From assembly GCA_016208495.1 (NCBI GenBank), contig JACQXX010000118.1, positions 43,829 through 107,828 on the forward strand: a stretch of DNA of 64,000 nt. The letters run 5' to 3'. The position numbers were made by a program, and so were the translations under genes. Shown here piece by piece: positions 27,970-36,347 of this stretch (its first letter is position 1; every line of letters begins with the position of its first letter). This stretch comes from Acidobacteriota bacterium. GTDB lineage: Bacteria; Acidobacteriota; Blastocatellia; Chloracidobacteriales; Chloracidobacteriaceae. Below the pieces are notes generated by a model. It ran no database searches, was not told the origin of the DNA, and saw only the letters and a list, made by a program, of their open reading frames with translations.

Positions 27970-28584
27970 ATGGGAATTTTTTGGCGCCGACCTGAACCAG
28001 TCGAAACGGATGACACGTTGCTTTGCCGGATGATGGCGGGCGATGAACAATCCTTTGCCCGGCTCTATGAGCGACGCCACCAGGACGTGTATCGGTTTGC
28101 GTTGCGGATGAGCGGATCTGAAGCCATCGCCGAAGATGTTGCTCAGGAAGTTTTTCTGACCTTGATTCAATCCGGTGGAAAATTTGATCCGTCACGGGGA
28201 ACCGTTCAGGGATATTTGCTCGGCATCGCCCGATACCGGGTCTTGCACCGACTTGCCCAGGATCGAACCTATGTTTCATTGGAAACCCCAACTGATGTGG
28301 GTGAGGATGTTCCTGAAGAGTACTGGATCAATCACCGCAATCCGCTGGCGGATCTGACGCATTCCGAGATGATCGAACAAATTCAACAGGCGGTGCTTGG
28401 ACTGCCGCCCCATTACCGGGAAGTGGTTGTGTTATGTAATATGGAAGAACTCAGTTATGAAGAGGCCGCTCGCATTCTTGATTGTCCGGTTGGCACCGTG
28501 CGATCAAGACTCAATCGGGCCCGGTCGCTCTTGCAACAAAAACTGTCGTCACTTGCTGTTCAGAGTTCAAGCTTTGGCTTGTAA
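27970..28584 (+). CDS. ECF-family RNA polymerase sigma factor
   Basis: A 204-residue protein with sigma region 2 (DDTLLCRMMAGDEQSFARLYERRHQDVYRFALRMSG then AEDVAQEVFLTLI, about 15-80) and region 4 with its helix-turn-helix (LPPHYREVVVLCNMEELSYEEAARIL then GTVRSRLNRARSLL, about 140-195). The region 2-4 order and the length are standard for ECF sigma factors. The next gene encodes a zinc-binding anti-sigma factor, the usual partner. No strong ribosome-binding site precedes the ATG. It probably directs transcription of its own cluster and envelope-related genes; the trigger is unknown. Confidence 0.92.
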   Translation: MGIFWRRPEPVETDDTLLCRMMAGDEQSFARLYERRHQDVYRFALRMSGSEAIAEDVAQEVFLTLIQSGGKFDPSRGTVQGYLLGIARYRVLHRLAQDRTYVSLETPTDVGEDVPEEYWINHRNPLADLTHSEMIEQIQQAVLGLPPHYREVVVLCNMEELSYEEAARILDCPVGTVRSRLNRARSLLQQKLSSLAVQSSSFGL

Positions 28585-28619
28585 AGGTTGTACTGGCGGG
28601 CCAATGTGGGGAAGTGTCT

Positions 28620-29408
28620 ATGAATTGTTATGAATTTGAAGCGGTTGTGCTGGATGTCGTGAGTGGTTGTTTGATGGAAGTGCGTCTCAAACAGGCGGCT
28701 CTGGCCCATGCCGAAACCTGCCCACAGTGTGGTTTACGCCTTGAACAGGAGCAACAATTGACCACCGGGTTGCGGGCAGTGGCGGCTAAAACCGAACGAG
28801 CGAAAGCCCCGGCGAAACTCAATCCCGAACTCCAGGCCGCTTTTCGGAACCGATTTCCAAGTCAAATCCAAAAACCACAGCACCGCCAGCTTTTGAACCG
28901 AAGTGAATGGTTTGTGCTGGCTGCCAGTCTGGTCATTTTGCTGACGGGCACCGGGTTGGTCTGGGTTCTGGTCCAACTCGCGCCGGTAGACCAGATGGTT
29001 GTCAACGAGATTCCAAAAGTGTCATCACCATCAAACTCAAACAACTTCCCAACTGAAGTGAGACCGGTTGAATCAAGCCATGAGCCCTCCATGGTTGAGC
29101 CCAAGGCAACGCCCAACCCAGAGCAAAAACAGCGCCGAACCTCACTGACGTCAAGGTCTAAACCGACCCGAACCCAAAGCAGGGCAGACACGCTTGATGA
29201 TCTTTCAAATGAATTTATTCCGTTGACGTATGTGGCTGACTCAACGGCGATGGAGAGTGGGCAAATCGTTCAAATGTACATCCCCCGTTCCACCTTGATT
29301 TCAATGGGGTTGTCAACCAACGTTGAAAATTCAGGCGACTACGTCAAAGCTCAAGTTGTGATGAGCGATGATGGTGTGCCACGGTCCATTCGAATTTTGC
29401 CGGAGTAG
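28620..29408 (+). CDS. Membrane anti-sigma factor with zinc finger
   Basis: A 262-residue protein. The N-terminus has a ZAS-type anti-sigma motif (ALAHAETCPQC, H-x3-C-x2-C, about residues 25-37). A basic linker, one transmembrane helix (WFVLAASLVILLTGTGLVWVLVQL, about 98-121) and a Ser/Pro/Lys-rich periplasmic part follow. The C-terminus (YVADSTAMESGQIVQMYIPRSTL) resembles the TonB-like/anti-sigma tail common in these bacteria. The start at 28620, 35 bases after the sigma stop, is chosen because the upstream extension overlaps the sigma gene and has no ribosome-binding site. It probably binds the ECF factor at the inner membrane and releases it on an envelope signal. Confidence 0.85.
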   Translation: MNCYEFEAVVLDVVSGCLMEVRLKQAALAHAETCPQCGLRLEQEQQLTTGLRAVAAKTERAKAPAKLNPELQAAFRNRFPSQIQKPQHRQLLNRSEWFVLAASLVILLTGTGLVWVLVQLAPVDQMVVNEIPKVSSPSNSNNFPTEVRPVESSHEPSMVEPKATPNPEQKQRRTSLTSRSKPTRTQSRADTLDDLSNEFIPLTYVADSTAMESGQIVQMYIPRSTLISMGLSTNVENSGDYVKAQVVMSDDGVPRSIRILPE

Positions 29409-29440
29409 TTATTTGGTTCAGCACAAAAAGGATTTGAGAG

Positions 29441-30340
29441 ATGAAACAGAGATACTGGTTTTTGGCACAATTGGCGGCCCTGGGAATAATCATCATGCTG
29501 GCTTTTCCCAGTCAGGTTGAAGGACAGGGCCGTCCAGGGAGAGGTGGTGGTCGCCCACATCCACCATTTGGAGACGGCCCTGGTCGAGGTGACCGAGACC
29601 GCCCAAACCGTGGCGATGATCAGCGTCATCGAGATAAACCGCGTCCAGGTCGGGGGATGGGCAGGTATTTCGCTGAAATGCGCTTTGACGGCAAAGTTGT
29701 GACTGGAGCACCGTACTCGGCTCAGATTGTGACCCGCAATATCCAGACGCTACGGGATGGAACCAAACTGACCAATGAATCAACCGCCAAAGTGTTTCGG
29801 GATACTCAGGGGCGCATTCGTCGGGAACAGGCTTTGCCTCCGCTGGGACCTTTTGGCCCTGATGAACCGGCTGAACCCATGATTTTTATTTATGATCCCG
29901 TGGCCGAAAAAAACATGATGCTTGATCCGTCAACTGGAACCGCCTGGAAGATCAAACAGGTTGCCGAGCGCATGCCGCCCCCGCCGCGAGATGGGAACGT
30001 GGAAGAAAAAACCGAACCCCTGGGCAAAAAGACCCTTGAAGGTGTTGAAGTCGAAGGAACCCGGTCTGTCATCACCATTCCAGTGGGCCAGATTGGAAAT
30101 GACCGCCCAATCGAAATTGTCTCTGAAAAATGGTTCTCCCCGGTTCTCCAGATTGTTATTTCGAGCCGTCACATAGATCCCAGAGTTGGAGAATTTACCT
30201 ACCAGGTGACCAATTTAAGGCTTGAAGAACCAGAGAAATCACTGTTTAAAATCCCAGCCACCTACACCCGATTAAAAGACAAAGACGCTGATCGCCTGCC
30301 ACGACCCGAACGGCAACGAGAGCCAGAGGAACCGTTTTAA
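29441..30340 (+). CDS. Secreted Gly/Arg/Pro-rich protein of unknown function
   Basis: A 299-residue exported protein. The signal peptide (YWFLAQLAALGIIIMLAFPSQVEG) is followed by a low-complexity segment rich in Gly, Arg, Asp and Pro (about 29-70). A domain follows with TKLTNESTAKVFRDTQGRIRREQALPPLG, IYDPVAEKNMMLDPSTGTAWK, then GVEVEGTRSVITIP and SEKWFSPVLQIVISSRHIDPRVGEFTYQVTNL. This resembles a family of hypothetical secreted proteins seen in Acidobacteriota sigma-factor loci (a recollection, not checked). It lies 32 bases after the anti-sigma gene with GAGAG before ATG, so it is probably in the same operon and may be the envelope sensor or an output of the ECF pair. Confidence 0.75.
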   Translation: MKQRYWFLAQLAALGIIIMLAFPSQVEGQGRPGRGGGRPHPPFGDGPGRGDRDRPNRGDDQRHRDKPRPGRGMGRYFAEMRFDGKVVTGAPYSAQIVTRNIQTLRDGTKLTNESTAKVFRDTQGRIRREQALPPLGPFGPDEPAEPMIFIYDPVAEKNMMLDPSTGTAWKIKQVAERMPPPPRDGNVEEKTEPLGKKTLEGVEVEGTRSVITIPVGQIGNDRPIEIVSEKWFSPVLQIVISSRHIDPRVGEFTYQVTNLRLEEPEKSLFKIPATYTRLKDKDADRLPRPERQREPEEPF

Positions 30341-30434
30341 TCCCATTTTGGAATGGAATCCTCGCCTGAGAAAACAGTCAAGTAATTCAATCAAATAGGC
30401 TTAGCGAACTACGAACTACTGACTACAAACTGGT
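30340..30434 (-). repeat. ATACCA element, GTAGTCA type, reverse orientation
   Basis: About 95 bases run from ATTTTGGAATGGAAT to CTACTGACTACAAACTGGT, with the shared middle GTCAAGTAATTCAATCAAATA. It begins right at the stop of the upstream gene and abuts the TAAGTACCTT element. Confidence 0.75.
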
Positions 30435-30549
30435 AAGTACCTTACCGAAAATTTCCAGACATTTTGAACCACGAAATACACGAAATACACGAAAAGAATC
30501 AAACACTTACCAAATCAAATATCTCAGGAAATTTATGACAAGGTACTTA
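30434..30549. repeat. TAAGTACCTT inverted-repeat element, copy 1
   Basis: A 116-base unit with 10-base inverted ends (TAAGTACCTT / AAGGTACTTA). The interior has AACCACGAAATACACGAA tracts and CAAACACTTACC. It is about 90% identical by eye to 51677-51791. Its right end supplies the TAA stop of the minus-strand lipoprotein gene. Confidence 0.85.
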
Positions 30550-31404
30550 TAAGTTAGGGTTTTTTGGGAAATTTCCTTTGAGGTACTGGACCCAATGATA
30601 GGTTCGACCATCCCAATACAGTCCATCCCAGTCATATCCCAATTCAACACTGTCATCATAATGCTGGTCATAGATTGCAATCGCATCTCCTTTGGGATAG
30701 GCGATTTTTCGACTCTCTTTGGATTGCAAAGGGCCATGATGGAGCCGCAACTGAAACTCAAGGTCAGTCGCGAAAGTTAGAAAGATAAACTTATTTTTGG
30801 GCGAAACCTTTTCCCAATTTCCATCAGGCCGCCCGTGGATGATGGCCAAAAATGGAGCATTTTGATTCGGACTGGTCAAATAATAACCCCGAAAATCGTT
30901 CATCGGCTCTTCGATTCCATGACCTCCAAGATTGAGTGCCGTGAACGGAACTGGCCGGTTATCACCATGGGAGAACTGGACACAGGGAATTTTCTGACCA
31001 TTCTGAGTGAGATCAATTGCGGGAAAGACAACGCTGACAGCTAAATCCCTGGTGCCATCACCATTGAAATCTCCAACCAGATAATAAGAAACCTCGGGTT
31101 GGGTAATTTGTTCTTCCAGGAATCGAAAATATCCTCGAAAAGCCCGGCGAACCGCTTTTCTCACTTCCTCAACCGGCATGTGGGCTTCATCCCACACGTG
31201 GCGAATCGGCCATAATTTTGGTTGCATATTGGCATCGGACCATTCGCTGGTTTCCGGTTTAAACGATTCGGTGGTTTCGGGTGTGGTTGAGACCGGCAGA
31301 GTTCTGATCAAAGGGGGAAGCGGCGGAGGTGGCGTTGGTGACTGGCAAGAAGTCAGCAAAAGCACGCTCGCCATAATCAATCCATTCAAATGGGTTTGCT
31401 TCAT
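30547..31404 (-). CDS. Lipoprotein with FG-GAP/VCBS-like motif
   Basis: A 285-residue lipoprotein. The signal peptide ends in a lipobox (ASVLLLTSC, Cys19), followed by a Pro-rich linker. The central part has an FG-GAP-like motif (YYLVGDFNGDGTRDLAVSVVF) and the C-terminus is rich in Trp and Tyr. The rest is unassigned. The stop codon TAA is the first three bases of a TAAGTACCTT repeat element, so the last residues (KNPNL) border an insertion; the ancestral gene may have ended elsewhere. About 300 bases upstream, to the LytTR gene, hold no other gene. Outer- or inner-membrane anchoring is inferred. Confidence 0.75.
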   Translation of the reverse strand: MKQTHLNGLIMASVLLLTSCQSPTPPPPLPPLIRTLPVSTTPETTESFKPETSEWSDANMQPKLWPIRHVWDEAHMPVEEVRKAVRRAFRGYFRFLEEQITQPEVSYYLVGDFNGDGTRDLAVSVVFPAIDLTQNGQKIPCVQFSHGDNRPVPFTALNLGGHGIEEPMNDFRGYYLTSPNQNAPFLAIIHGRPDGNWEKVSPKNKFIFLTFATDLEFQLRLHHGPLQSKESRKIAYPKGDAIAIYDQHYDDSVELGYDWDGLYWDGRTYHWVQYLKGNFPKNPNL

Positions 31405-31700
31405 AAAAATACACTTTTCCTAACAAGAACCAGTAATGTATCGGTTGCCAGTTTGTAATTCAAAGTTGATTGAGTCCAAATTAAACAACAGTCGTTGTAC
31501 CTCAAGGACGTCATCAATAAAGTTCAAACGCCCATGTCCCACTGCAAATCGAATTGAAGCCATGCTTGCTCCCTCCAGAAAAATTAAATTCTTTTGATTC
31601 CTGGAGTTTCAGCAATATATATGCCAGTTGAGCGATGGGCTTGAATGTAAAAAGGCACAGGTCAATTTTATCTGGGGTGTAATGAAACCGTGAACCCGCT

Positions 31701-32465
31701 TCAGGTCAATCGGTCAGGCAACTGTGGAAAGTTCTCGCGATAGTTGCGCGTCATCGTCAATTGCGTTCCATCCTGGAGCACAATGCAGCAATTTCCATGA
31801 AATAAAGGATGAATTTCAACCACTCGATCAATATTGACCAGCGTTGACCGGTGAATGCGCACAAAACGCTTTGGATCGAGTCGGGATTCAAGGTGGCTGA
31901 GTGGTTCGCGCACCAGGTGTGATTCGTGGCCTAGATGGAGTTTTACATAGTTTCCTTCGGCTTCGATCCAGTCAATTGCTTCGACTTTAATGAATCGGAT
32001 CCCATCGCCCTGTCTGACGGCCAGTCGTTCCAGGTAGGTCACCTGTGGTTTCAGGCTGTCGAGCAACGCCGCCAGGTTCTGACTGGTTCGGCTGAGTCGC
32101 TGTTGTTCGATAACCTGTTTGGCGCGGTGGACGGTTTTCTCAAATCGCTTGCGATCAAAGGGTTTAAGCAGGTAATCAAGTGCAAAGGCTTCAAAGGCTT
32201 TGAGCGCATAGTGGTCAAATGCCGTAACAAATACCACGACCGGAAGTTGCTCTTCACCCAGTGCTGAAAGTAATCCAAACCCATCCATTCCTGGCATTTG
32301 CACGTCCAGAAACAACAAATCGGGTGGTTGTGCTTTGATCACCGGGAGTGCTTCTTCGCCACTGGCGAATTCACCGACAACCACCAGTGATGGATCCGTT
32401 TTGAGCATCCGCCGAATGCGATTCCGAGCCAGTTGTTCATCATCAACGATTATGGTTTTGATCAT
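31701..32465 (-). CDS. LytTR-family response regulator
   Basis: A 254-residue protein. The receiver domain (about 1-120) has acidic DDEQLARNRI, phospho-acceptor Asp in LLFLDVQMPGMDG, Thr/Ala switch region VFVTAFDHYALKAFE and Lys in LLKPFDRKRFEK. The LytTR DNA-binding domain (about 150-250) has RFIKVEAIDWIEAEGNYVKLHL and KRFVRIHRSTLVNIDRVVEIHP. It overlaps the histidine kinase gene by four bases (ATGA), so the two are co-translated. It probably acts as a transcription activator for unknown targets; LytTR proteins bind paired direct repeats. Confidence 0.93.
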   Translation of the reverse strand: MIKTIIVDDEQLARNRIRRMLKTDPSLVVVGEFASGEEALPVIKAQPPDLLFLDVQMPGMDGFGLLSALGEEQLPVVVFVTAFDHYALKAFEAFALDYLLKPFDRKRFEKTVHRAKQVIEQQRLSRTSQNLAALLDSLKPQVTYLERLAVRQGDGIRFIKVEAIDWIEAEGNYVKLHLGHESHLVREPLSHLESRLDPKRFVRIHRSTLVNIDRVVEIHPLFHGNCCIVLQDGTQLTMTRNYRENFPQLPDRLT

Positions 32466-33628
32466 TGAACGACCACCCTATTGAATTCGGCTGCCACTGG
32501 TGCTGGACTGGTGGACCGAAACGGAATTTCAAGCGTCACGCGTGTTCCCTGAGGTTGACCATTGCCCAGTTGAAACCGGGCCTTTGCCCCATAGAGTTGG
32601 AAGAGGCGGCTGCGGGTGTTGGTAAGCCCAAGCCCCTCGGTGATTGAGGTTTCCGAGCGTTCATTGAGCGGCAACCCCGGTCCATCGTCTTCGACTTCAA
32701 GTTTCAGCCAGCCATCGTTCCGCTGAGCCCGAATCGAAATTACTCCTGCCGGACGTGGGGCGACGGCATACCGCACCGCATTTTCAACAATTGGCTGAAA
32801 AATCAGATTCGGCACGCTGGCCTGGAGCGTGTCAGGCTCAATTTCAAAATGGACTGTCAATCGGTCGCGGAACCGCACCTGTTCAATTTCCAAATAACAC
32901 TTCAGAAAATCGAGCTCCTGCTGGAGTGAAACTTCGTGGGTCCCAGAGTTTTCGAGCGTCATGCGCAAAAAAGTCCCCAGATTGGCAATCATCTCATCGG
33001 CTGCCTCGACGTCTTCATGGAGTAGCTCAGAAACCGAATGCAGCGTGTTAAACAGAAAATGCGGCTGCAACTGCATTTTGAGCGCTTCCAACTGCGCCTG
33101 AGTGAGTTGTTGCTCCAGTCGAGCTGACCGGGCTTCCTCGTTTTGGTAGCGCTGGATATATCGCGACGTGTGGTTGAGCGACAAAATCACCCAGTAAATC
33201 AACGCGCCGGTGTCGAGTGTGTAATAGGTGAATTTTAAAAGCGTCAGGAATGAAAACGATGCCGAGGCAATATTGAGCAACGGGTTATTGCCGACCATCC
33301 GCGGGTCATCAACCAGCAATACCAGTAACATCTGGTGCACACCTTTAATAGCCATCGAGGTCACCAGGCTCATCGGAATATGAAAGAGCAACCCGCGACC
33401 GTAATTCTGTCGGTCAATCGAAATCCGATCTGCCAGCCACCAGATACCGGGTGTTGCCAGCGCAAACAAATAACAATAGGTAAATTCACGAAAGAGCCAT
33501 TTACCGAGATTAAATTGCTCGATACTCGCAACCGTGTGAAATAAATAGCCTTGCGAGGTGAAAAACAATCCGACGACTGTCCAAATCAAGAAAATCAGAA
33601 GCCAGCGCGAATGCTTAAAGGAAAACAT
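32462..33628 (-). CDS. LytS/YehU-type sensor histidine kinase
   Basis: A 388-residue protein. Four hydrophobic segments in the first 150 residues (WLLIFLIWTVVGLFF, YCYLFALATPGIWWLA, LVTSMAIKGVHQMLLVLLV, LDTGALIYWVILSL) form a membrane input domain. The His_kinase domain motif LKMQLQPHFLFNTLHSVSELL (His near 192) and an ATPase domain with N box (PIVENAVRYAV) and G boxes (DDGPGLPL, GLGLTNTRSRL) follow. It is paired with the LytTR regulator. An ATACCA element ends about seven bases before the ATG and no Shine-Dalgarno is visible, so the element may have displaced the native leader. Confidence 0.93.
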   Translation of the reverse strand: MFSFKHSRWLLIFLIWTVVGLFFTSQGYLFHTVASIEQFNLGKWLFREFTYCYLFALATPGIWWLADRISIDRQNYGRGLLFHIPMSLVTSMAIKGVHQMLLVLLVDDPRMVGNNPLLNIASASFSFLTLLKFTYYTLDTGALIYWVILSLNHTSRYIQRYQNEEARSARLEQQLTQAQLEALKMQLQPHFLFNTLHSVSELLHEDVEAADEMIANLGTFLRMTLENSGTHEVSLQQELDFLKCYLEIEQVRFRDRLTVHFEIEPDTLQASVPNLIFQPIVENAVRYAVAPRPAGVISIRAQRNDGWLKLEVEDDGPGLPLNERSETSITEGLGLTNTRSRLFQLYGAKARFQLGNGQPQGTRVTLEIPFRSTSPAPVAAEFNRVVVQ

Positions 33629-33634
33629 GTGATG

Positions 33635-33731
33635 ATACCAGTCAGTAGTCAGTAGTCAGTAGTTCGCCAAGTTTATTTGACTGAATCACTTGACTGTATG
33701 TTCGTACAAGAATTTCATTGTAAATTGGTAT
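33635..33731 (+). repeat. ATACCA element, GTAGTCA type
   Basis: Runs from ATACCAGTCAGTAGTCAG to CATTGTAAATTGGTAT. It holds about four GTAGTCA units, then AAGTTTATTTGACTGAATC and ACTTGACTG. It lies directly upstream of the LytS gene start. Confidence 0.85.
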
Positions 33732-34081
33732 GAGAACCTGCAGGTCAAAGGATGCGGCATTATAGCTGAAGAGAGCAAATAGCGAGTAGCGAGTCGTCAA
33801 TCTGCCCAGGCTTGTGAAACGGGCTGTCTTGTGAAACTCGTGGAGTTGTGTTCTTGAATCCTTGAGCCCTGGCCAGGGAGTTTAATTTAAATTAGTTGGT
33901 TTAATTAAATAATTTACAATTTATTTGCCAGATATATAGTTTAATTTGATTTTTTAAAGAGCCTGGTTCACGGGTTTCTGGCTGGTTTTGGTTTGCATAA
34001 GAAGCGGTAAGAGCTAGTAAAGTATTTTTTATCAATGATTTAAAAATATTTCTACTTATTGCTGTTAAAATTTCCAAGGTC
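33732..34081. other. AT-rich regulatory region upstream of the tss operon
   Basis: There is no gene here. It includes a two-unit heptamer (AGCGAGT, 33781-33794) and a strongly AT-rich block at about 33880-34080 with small palindromes (AATTTAAATT, TTTAATTAAA). Those could be activator or nucleoid-protein sites upstream of the sigma-54 promoter. Confidence 0.5.
34030..34042 (+). promoter_or_regulatory. IHF-like binding site
   Basis: TATCAATGATTTA matches the IHF consensus WATCAANNNNTTR at every defined position. It lies about 40 bases upstream of the -24 element, the usual place for DNA bending at sigma-54 promoters. Confidence 0.55.
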
Positions 34082-34097
34082 TGGCACACACCTTGCA
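34082..34097 (+). promoter_or_regulatory. Sigma-54 (-24/-12) promoter of the tss operon
   Basis: TGGCACACACCTTGCA matches the 16-base consensus TGGCACGNNNNTTGCW with a single mismatch (A for G at position 7). It lies 57 bases before the TssB start, so the operon should need an enhancer-binding activator. Confidence 0.8.
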
Positions 34098-34154
34098 CTA
34101 CTCCTGGACAAATTGAAATTGAAGACTTCAGCTCGGAGAGCGAGGACAACAGAC

Positions 34155-34706
34155 ATGCCTAAAAAAGAAAGTATGCAGCATAAACTTGATCGCGTCAGAC
34201 CACCACGGGTTCAAATTACCTATGATGTGGAAATCGGCGACGCCATCGAAATGAAAGAACTTCCCTTTGTGGTCGGTGTGATGGGCGATTTTTCCGGCAA
34301 ATCGCTGGCGGAAATGCCCCGTGTGAAAGATCGTAAATTTGTCGAAATTGATCGGGATAACTTCAACCAGGTGATGGCTAAAATGAAGCCGAAAATCGCC
34401 ATGCGGGTTGATAACAAACTTGCCAACAATGACACCCAACTGGCTGTCGAACTTGAATTTAAAACCATGGATGATTTCCATCCTGATGAACTGGTTCAGC
34501 AGGTGCCCGCGCTCCGGAAACTGATCGAAGCCCGGCGGAAATTGTCAGACTTGCTGTCAAAGATGGACGGCAATATGAAGCTTGAAGAATTGCTGACCGA
34601 CGTGGTTCAAAACACGGAAAAACAGCGCCAGCTTGGCCGCGTCTTGGGATTGGCCGCCCCGACTGAAGAAGCTTCGATTGAGGAGGAGGGCAGCTCCAAT
34701 GAATAG
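34155..34706 (+). CDS. tssB: Type VI secretion sheath small subunit TssB
   Basis: A 183-residue protein matching TssB/VipA: start MPKKESMQHKLDRVRPPRVQITYDVE, then ELPFVVGVMGDFSG, RKFVEIDRDNFNQVMAKMKPKI and the C-terminal helix region PALRKLIEARRKLSDLLSKMDG. TssB pairs with TssC to build the contractile sheath in the cytoplasm. The ATG at 34155 is chosen because the family starts here and upstream codons overlap the sigma-54 promoter. The gene overlaps tssC by eight bases. It is first in the operon tssB-tssC-hcp. Confidence 0.95.
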   Translation: MPKKESMQHKLDRVRPPRVQITYDVEIGDAIEMKELPFVVGVMGDFSGKSLAEMPRVKDRKFVEIDRDNFNQVMAKMKPKIAMRVDNKLANNDTQLAVELEFKTMDDFHPDELVQQVPALRKLIEARRKLSDLLSKMDGNMKLEELLTDVVQNTEKQRQLGRVLGLAAPTEEASIEEEGSSNE

Positions 34707-36195
34707 CCAGCTTCACTCATTTGCGCCGGCTACGGCTCCAGCCGTGGATTTTTCAGATCAGTCGCTCCTGGACCAGTTGATTACCGAAGGCCGGATGGCC
34801 CAGGACGAAACCCAGGAAGCGATGGCCAAAGACCTGGTCACCGAATTTGTCCAGCAAGTTCTCGATGGCGAACTGGTTATTTCCAAGGACCTGGAATCAG
34901 CCATTATGCAGCGGATTGCGGAAATTGATTTGCTGTTGACCGGGCAAGTCAATGAAATTTTGCACCACCAGGAATTTCAGAAAATGGAAGCGTCCTGGCG
35001 CGGCCTGCAATACCTGGTGTTTGAAACTGAAACGAGCACTCAGTTAAAAATCCGGGTGCTGAACGTTTCAAAGAAAGAACTGCTCAAGGACGTCACCAAC
35101 GCGATTGAGTTTGACCAGTCGGCGATCTTTAAAAAGATCTATGAAGAAGAGTACGGTACCTTTGGCGGCGCTCCATATGGGTGTTTGATTGGGGATTTTG
35201 AGTTTACCAACCATCCCCAGGATATGGCCCTGCTGGAAAAAATGTCAGGGGTCGCAGCAGCGGCGCACGCTCCATTTATTTCGGCGGCTTCACCCAAGCT
35301 CTTCGGGTGGGAAAGCTTTACCCAACTGGGTGAGGTTCGCGACCTGGCCAAGATTTTCGACCGGATTGAGTATGTCAAATGGCGTTCCTTCCGGGACTCG
35401 GAAGATTCACGCTATGTTGGCCTGTGCCTGCCGCATAACCTGTTGCGGTTGCCGTATGGCACGGAAACGGCTGAGACCGAGACCTTCAGGTTTGAAGAAG
35501 ACGTGACGGGTCGCGATCACAAGAAATATTTGTGGGGCAATGCCGCCTATGCTTTGGGCGTGCGAGTGACCGAAGCGTTTGCCCACCACGGTTGGACGGT
35601 GGCCATCCGCGGCGTTGAAGGCGGCGGATTGGTTCAGGGGTTGCCAACCCATACCTTTATGACGGACGAAGGCGAAGTGGCCATGAAGTGCCCAACCGAA
35701 ATTGCCATTACCGACCGTCGTGAAAAAGAATTCAGCGACCTGGGCTTTATTCCGCTGGTCCATTGCAAGAACACCGATTATGCGGCGTTTTTTGGTACAA
35801 ATTCGTCCAACAAGCCCAAAAAATACGACACCGACTTTGCCAATGCCAACGCCCGGCTGTCGTCCCAATTGCAGTATATCTTTGCTGTGAGCCGGTTTGC
35901 GCATTACCTGAAAGCGATTATGCGTGACAAGATCGGTTCATTTATGGAACGCAAGAACGTTGAGGATTATCTCAACCGCTGGATTATGAACTATGTGTTG
36001 ATTGATGACAGTGCAACTCAGGAACAGAAAGCCAAGTTGCCGTTGCGCGAAGCACGAGTCGAAGTAGCCGAAGTCAAAGGCAAGCCTGGGTGTTACAAAG
36101 CAGTCAGCTATCTGCGGCCTCATTTCCAGCTTGATGAAATCGCAATTTCTTTACGGTTGGTTTCGGAACTCCCGGCCCCAGCCAATCAACGCTGA
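34699..36195 (+). CDS. tssC: Type VI secretion sheath large subunit TssC
   Basis: A 498-residue protein matching TssC/VipB. Motifs: EFQKMEASWRGLQYLVFETE, GCLIGDFEFTNHPQDMALLEKMSGVAAAAHAPFI, KWRSFRDSEDSRYVGLCLPHNLLRLPYG, GVEGGGLVQGLPTHTF, FAVSRFAHYLKAIMRDKIGSFM and YLRPHFQLDEIAISLRLVSELP. Full length for the family. The start ATG at 34699 follows a strong GAGGAGGAGG and overlaps the tssB stop, indicating translational coupling. It forms the sheath around the Hcp tube. Confidence 0.97.
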   Translation: MNSQLHSFAPATAPAVDFSDQSLLDQLITEGRMAQDETQEAMAKDLVTEFVQQVLDGELVISKDLESAIMQRIAEIDLLLTGQVNEILHHQEFQKMEASWRGLQYLVFETETSTQLKIRVLNVSKKELLKDVTNAIEFDQSAIFKKIYEEEYGTFGGAPYGCLIGDFEFTNHPQDMALLEKMSGVAAAAHAPFISAASPKLFGWESFTQLGEVRDLAKIFDRIEYVKWRSFRDSEDSRYVGLCLPHNLLRLPYGTETAETETFRFEEDVTGRDHKKYLWGNAAYALGVRVTEAFAHHGWTVAIRGVEGGGLVQGLPTHTFMTDEGEVAMKCPTEIAITDRREKEFSDLGFIPLVHCKNTDYAAFFGTNSSNKPKKYDTDFANANARLSSQLQYIFAVSRFAHYLKAIMRDKIGSFMERKNVEDYLNRWIMNYVLIDDSATQEQKAKLPLREARVEVAEVKGKPGCYKAVSYLRPHFQLDEIAISLRLVSELPAPANQR

Positions 36196-36200
36196 TAACC

Positions 36201-36288
36201 GGTGCCTGGTACTTGTTGGTGCCTGGGAATTAGGACTTTTAACAAAGGACTAAGAACCAGGAACAAAGAACTTAAGAATCAGGCACCA
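36201..36288 (+). other. Possible hairpin between tssC and hcp
   Basis: The 152-base gap contains TGGTGCCTG (36217-36225) and its complement CAGGCACCA (36280-36288), plus an inner GGACTTTTAAC/AAAGGAC pairing. It could be an RNA-processing or attenuation structure that sets the high Hcp level usual for such operons, or a repeat. No T-tract follows. Confidence 0.3.
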
Positions 36289-36347
36289 AAGACTATAACC
36301 CAAACTAAACTTACCAACTTAACCAAACTTTAAGGAGATTTATTGTC

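Noticed and set aside
33901..34149. 82-codon minus-strand ORF upstream of tssB
   Set aside because: It covers the sigma-54 promoter and IHF site, and the AT-rich sequence gives no recognisable protein.
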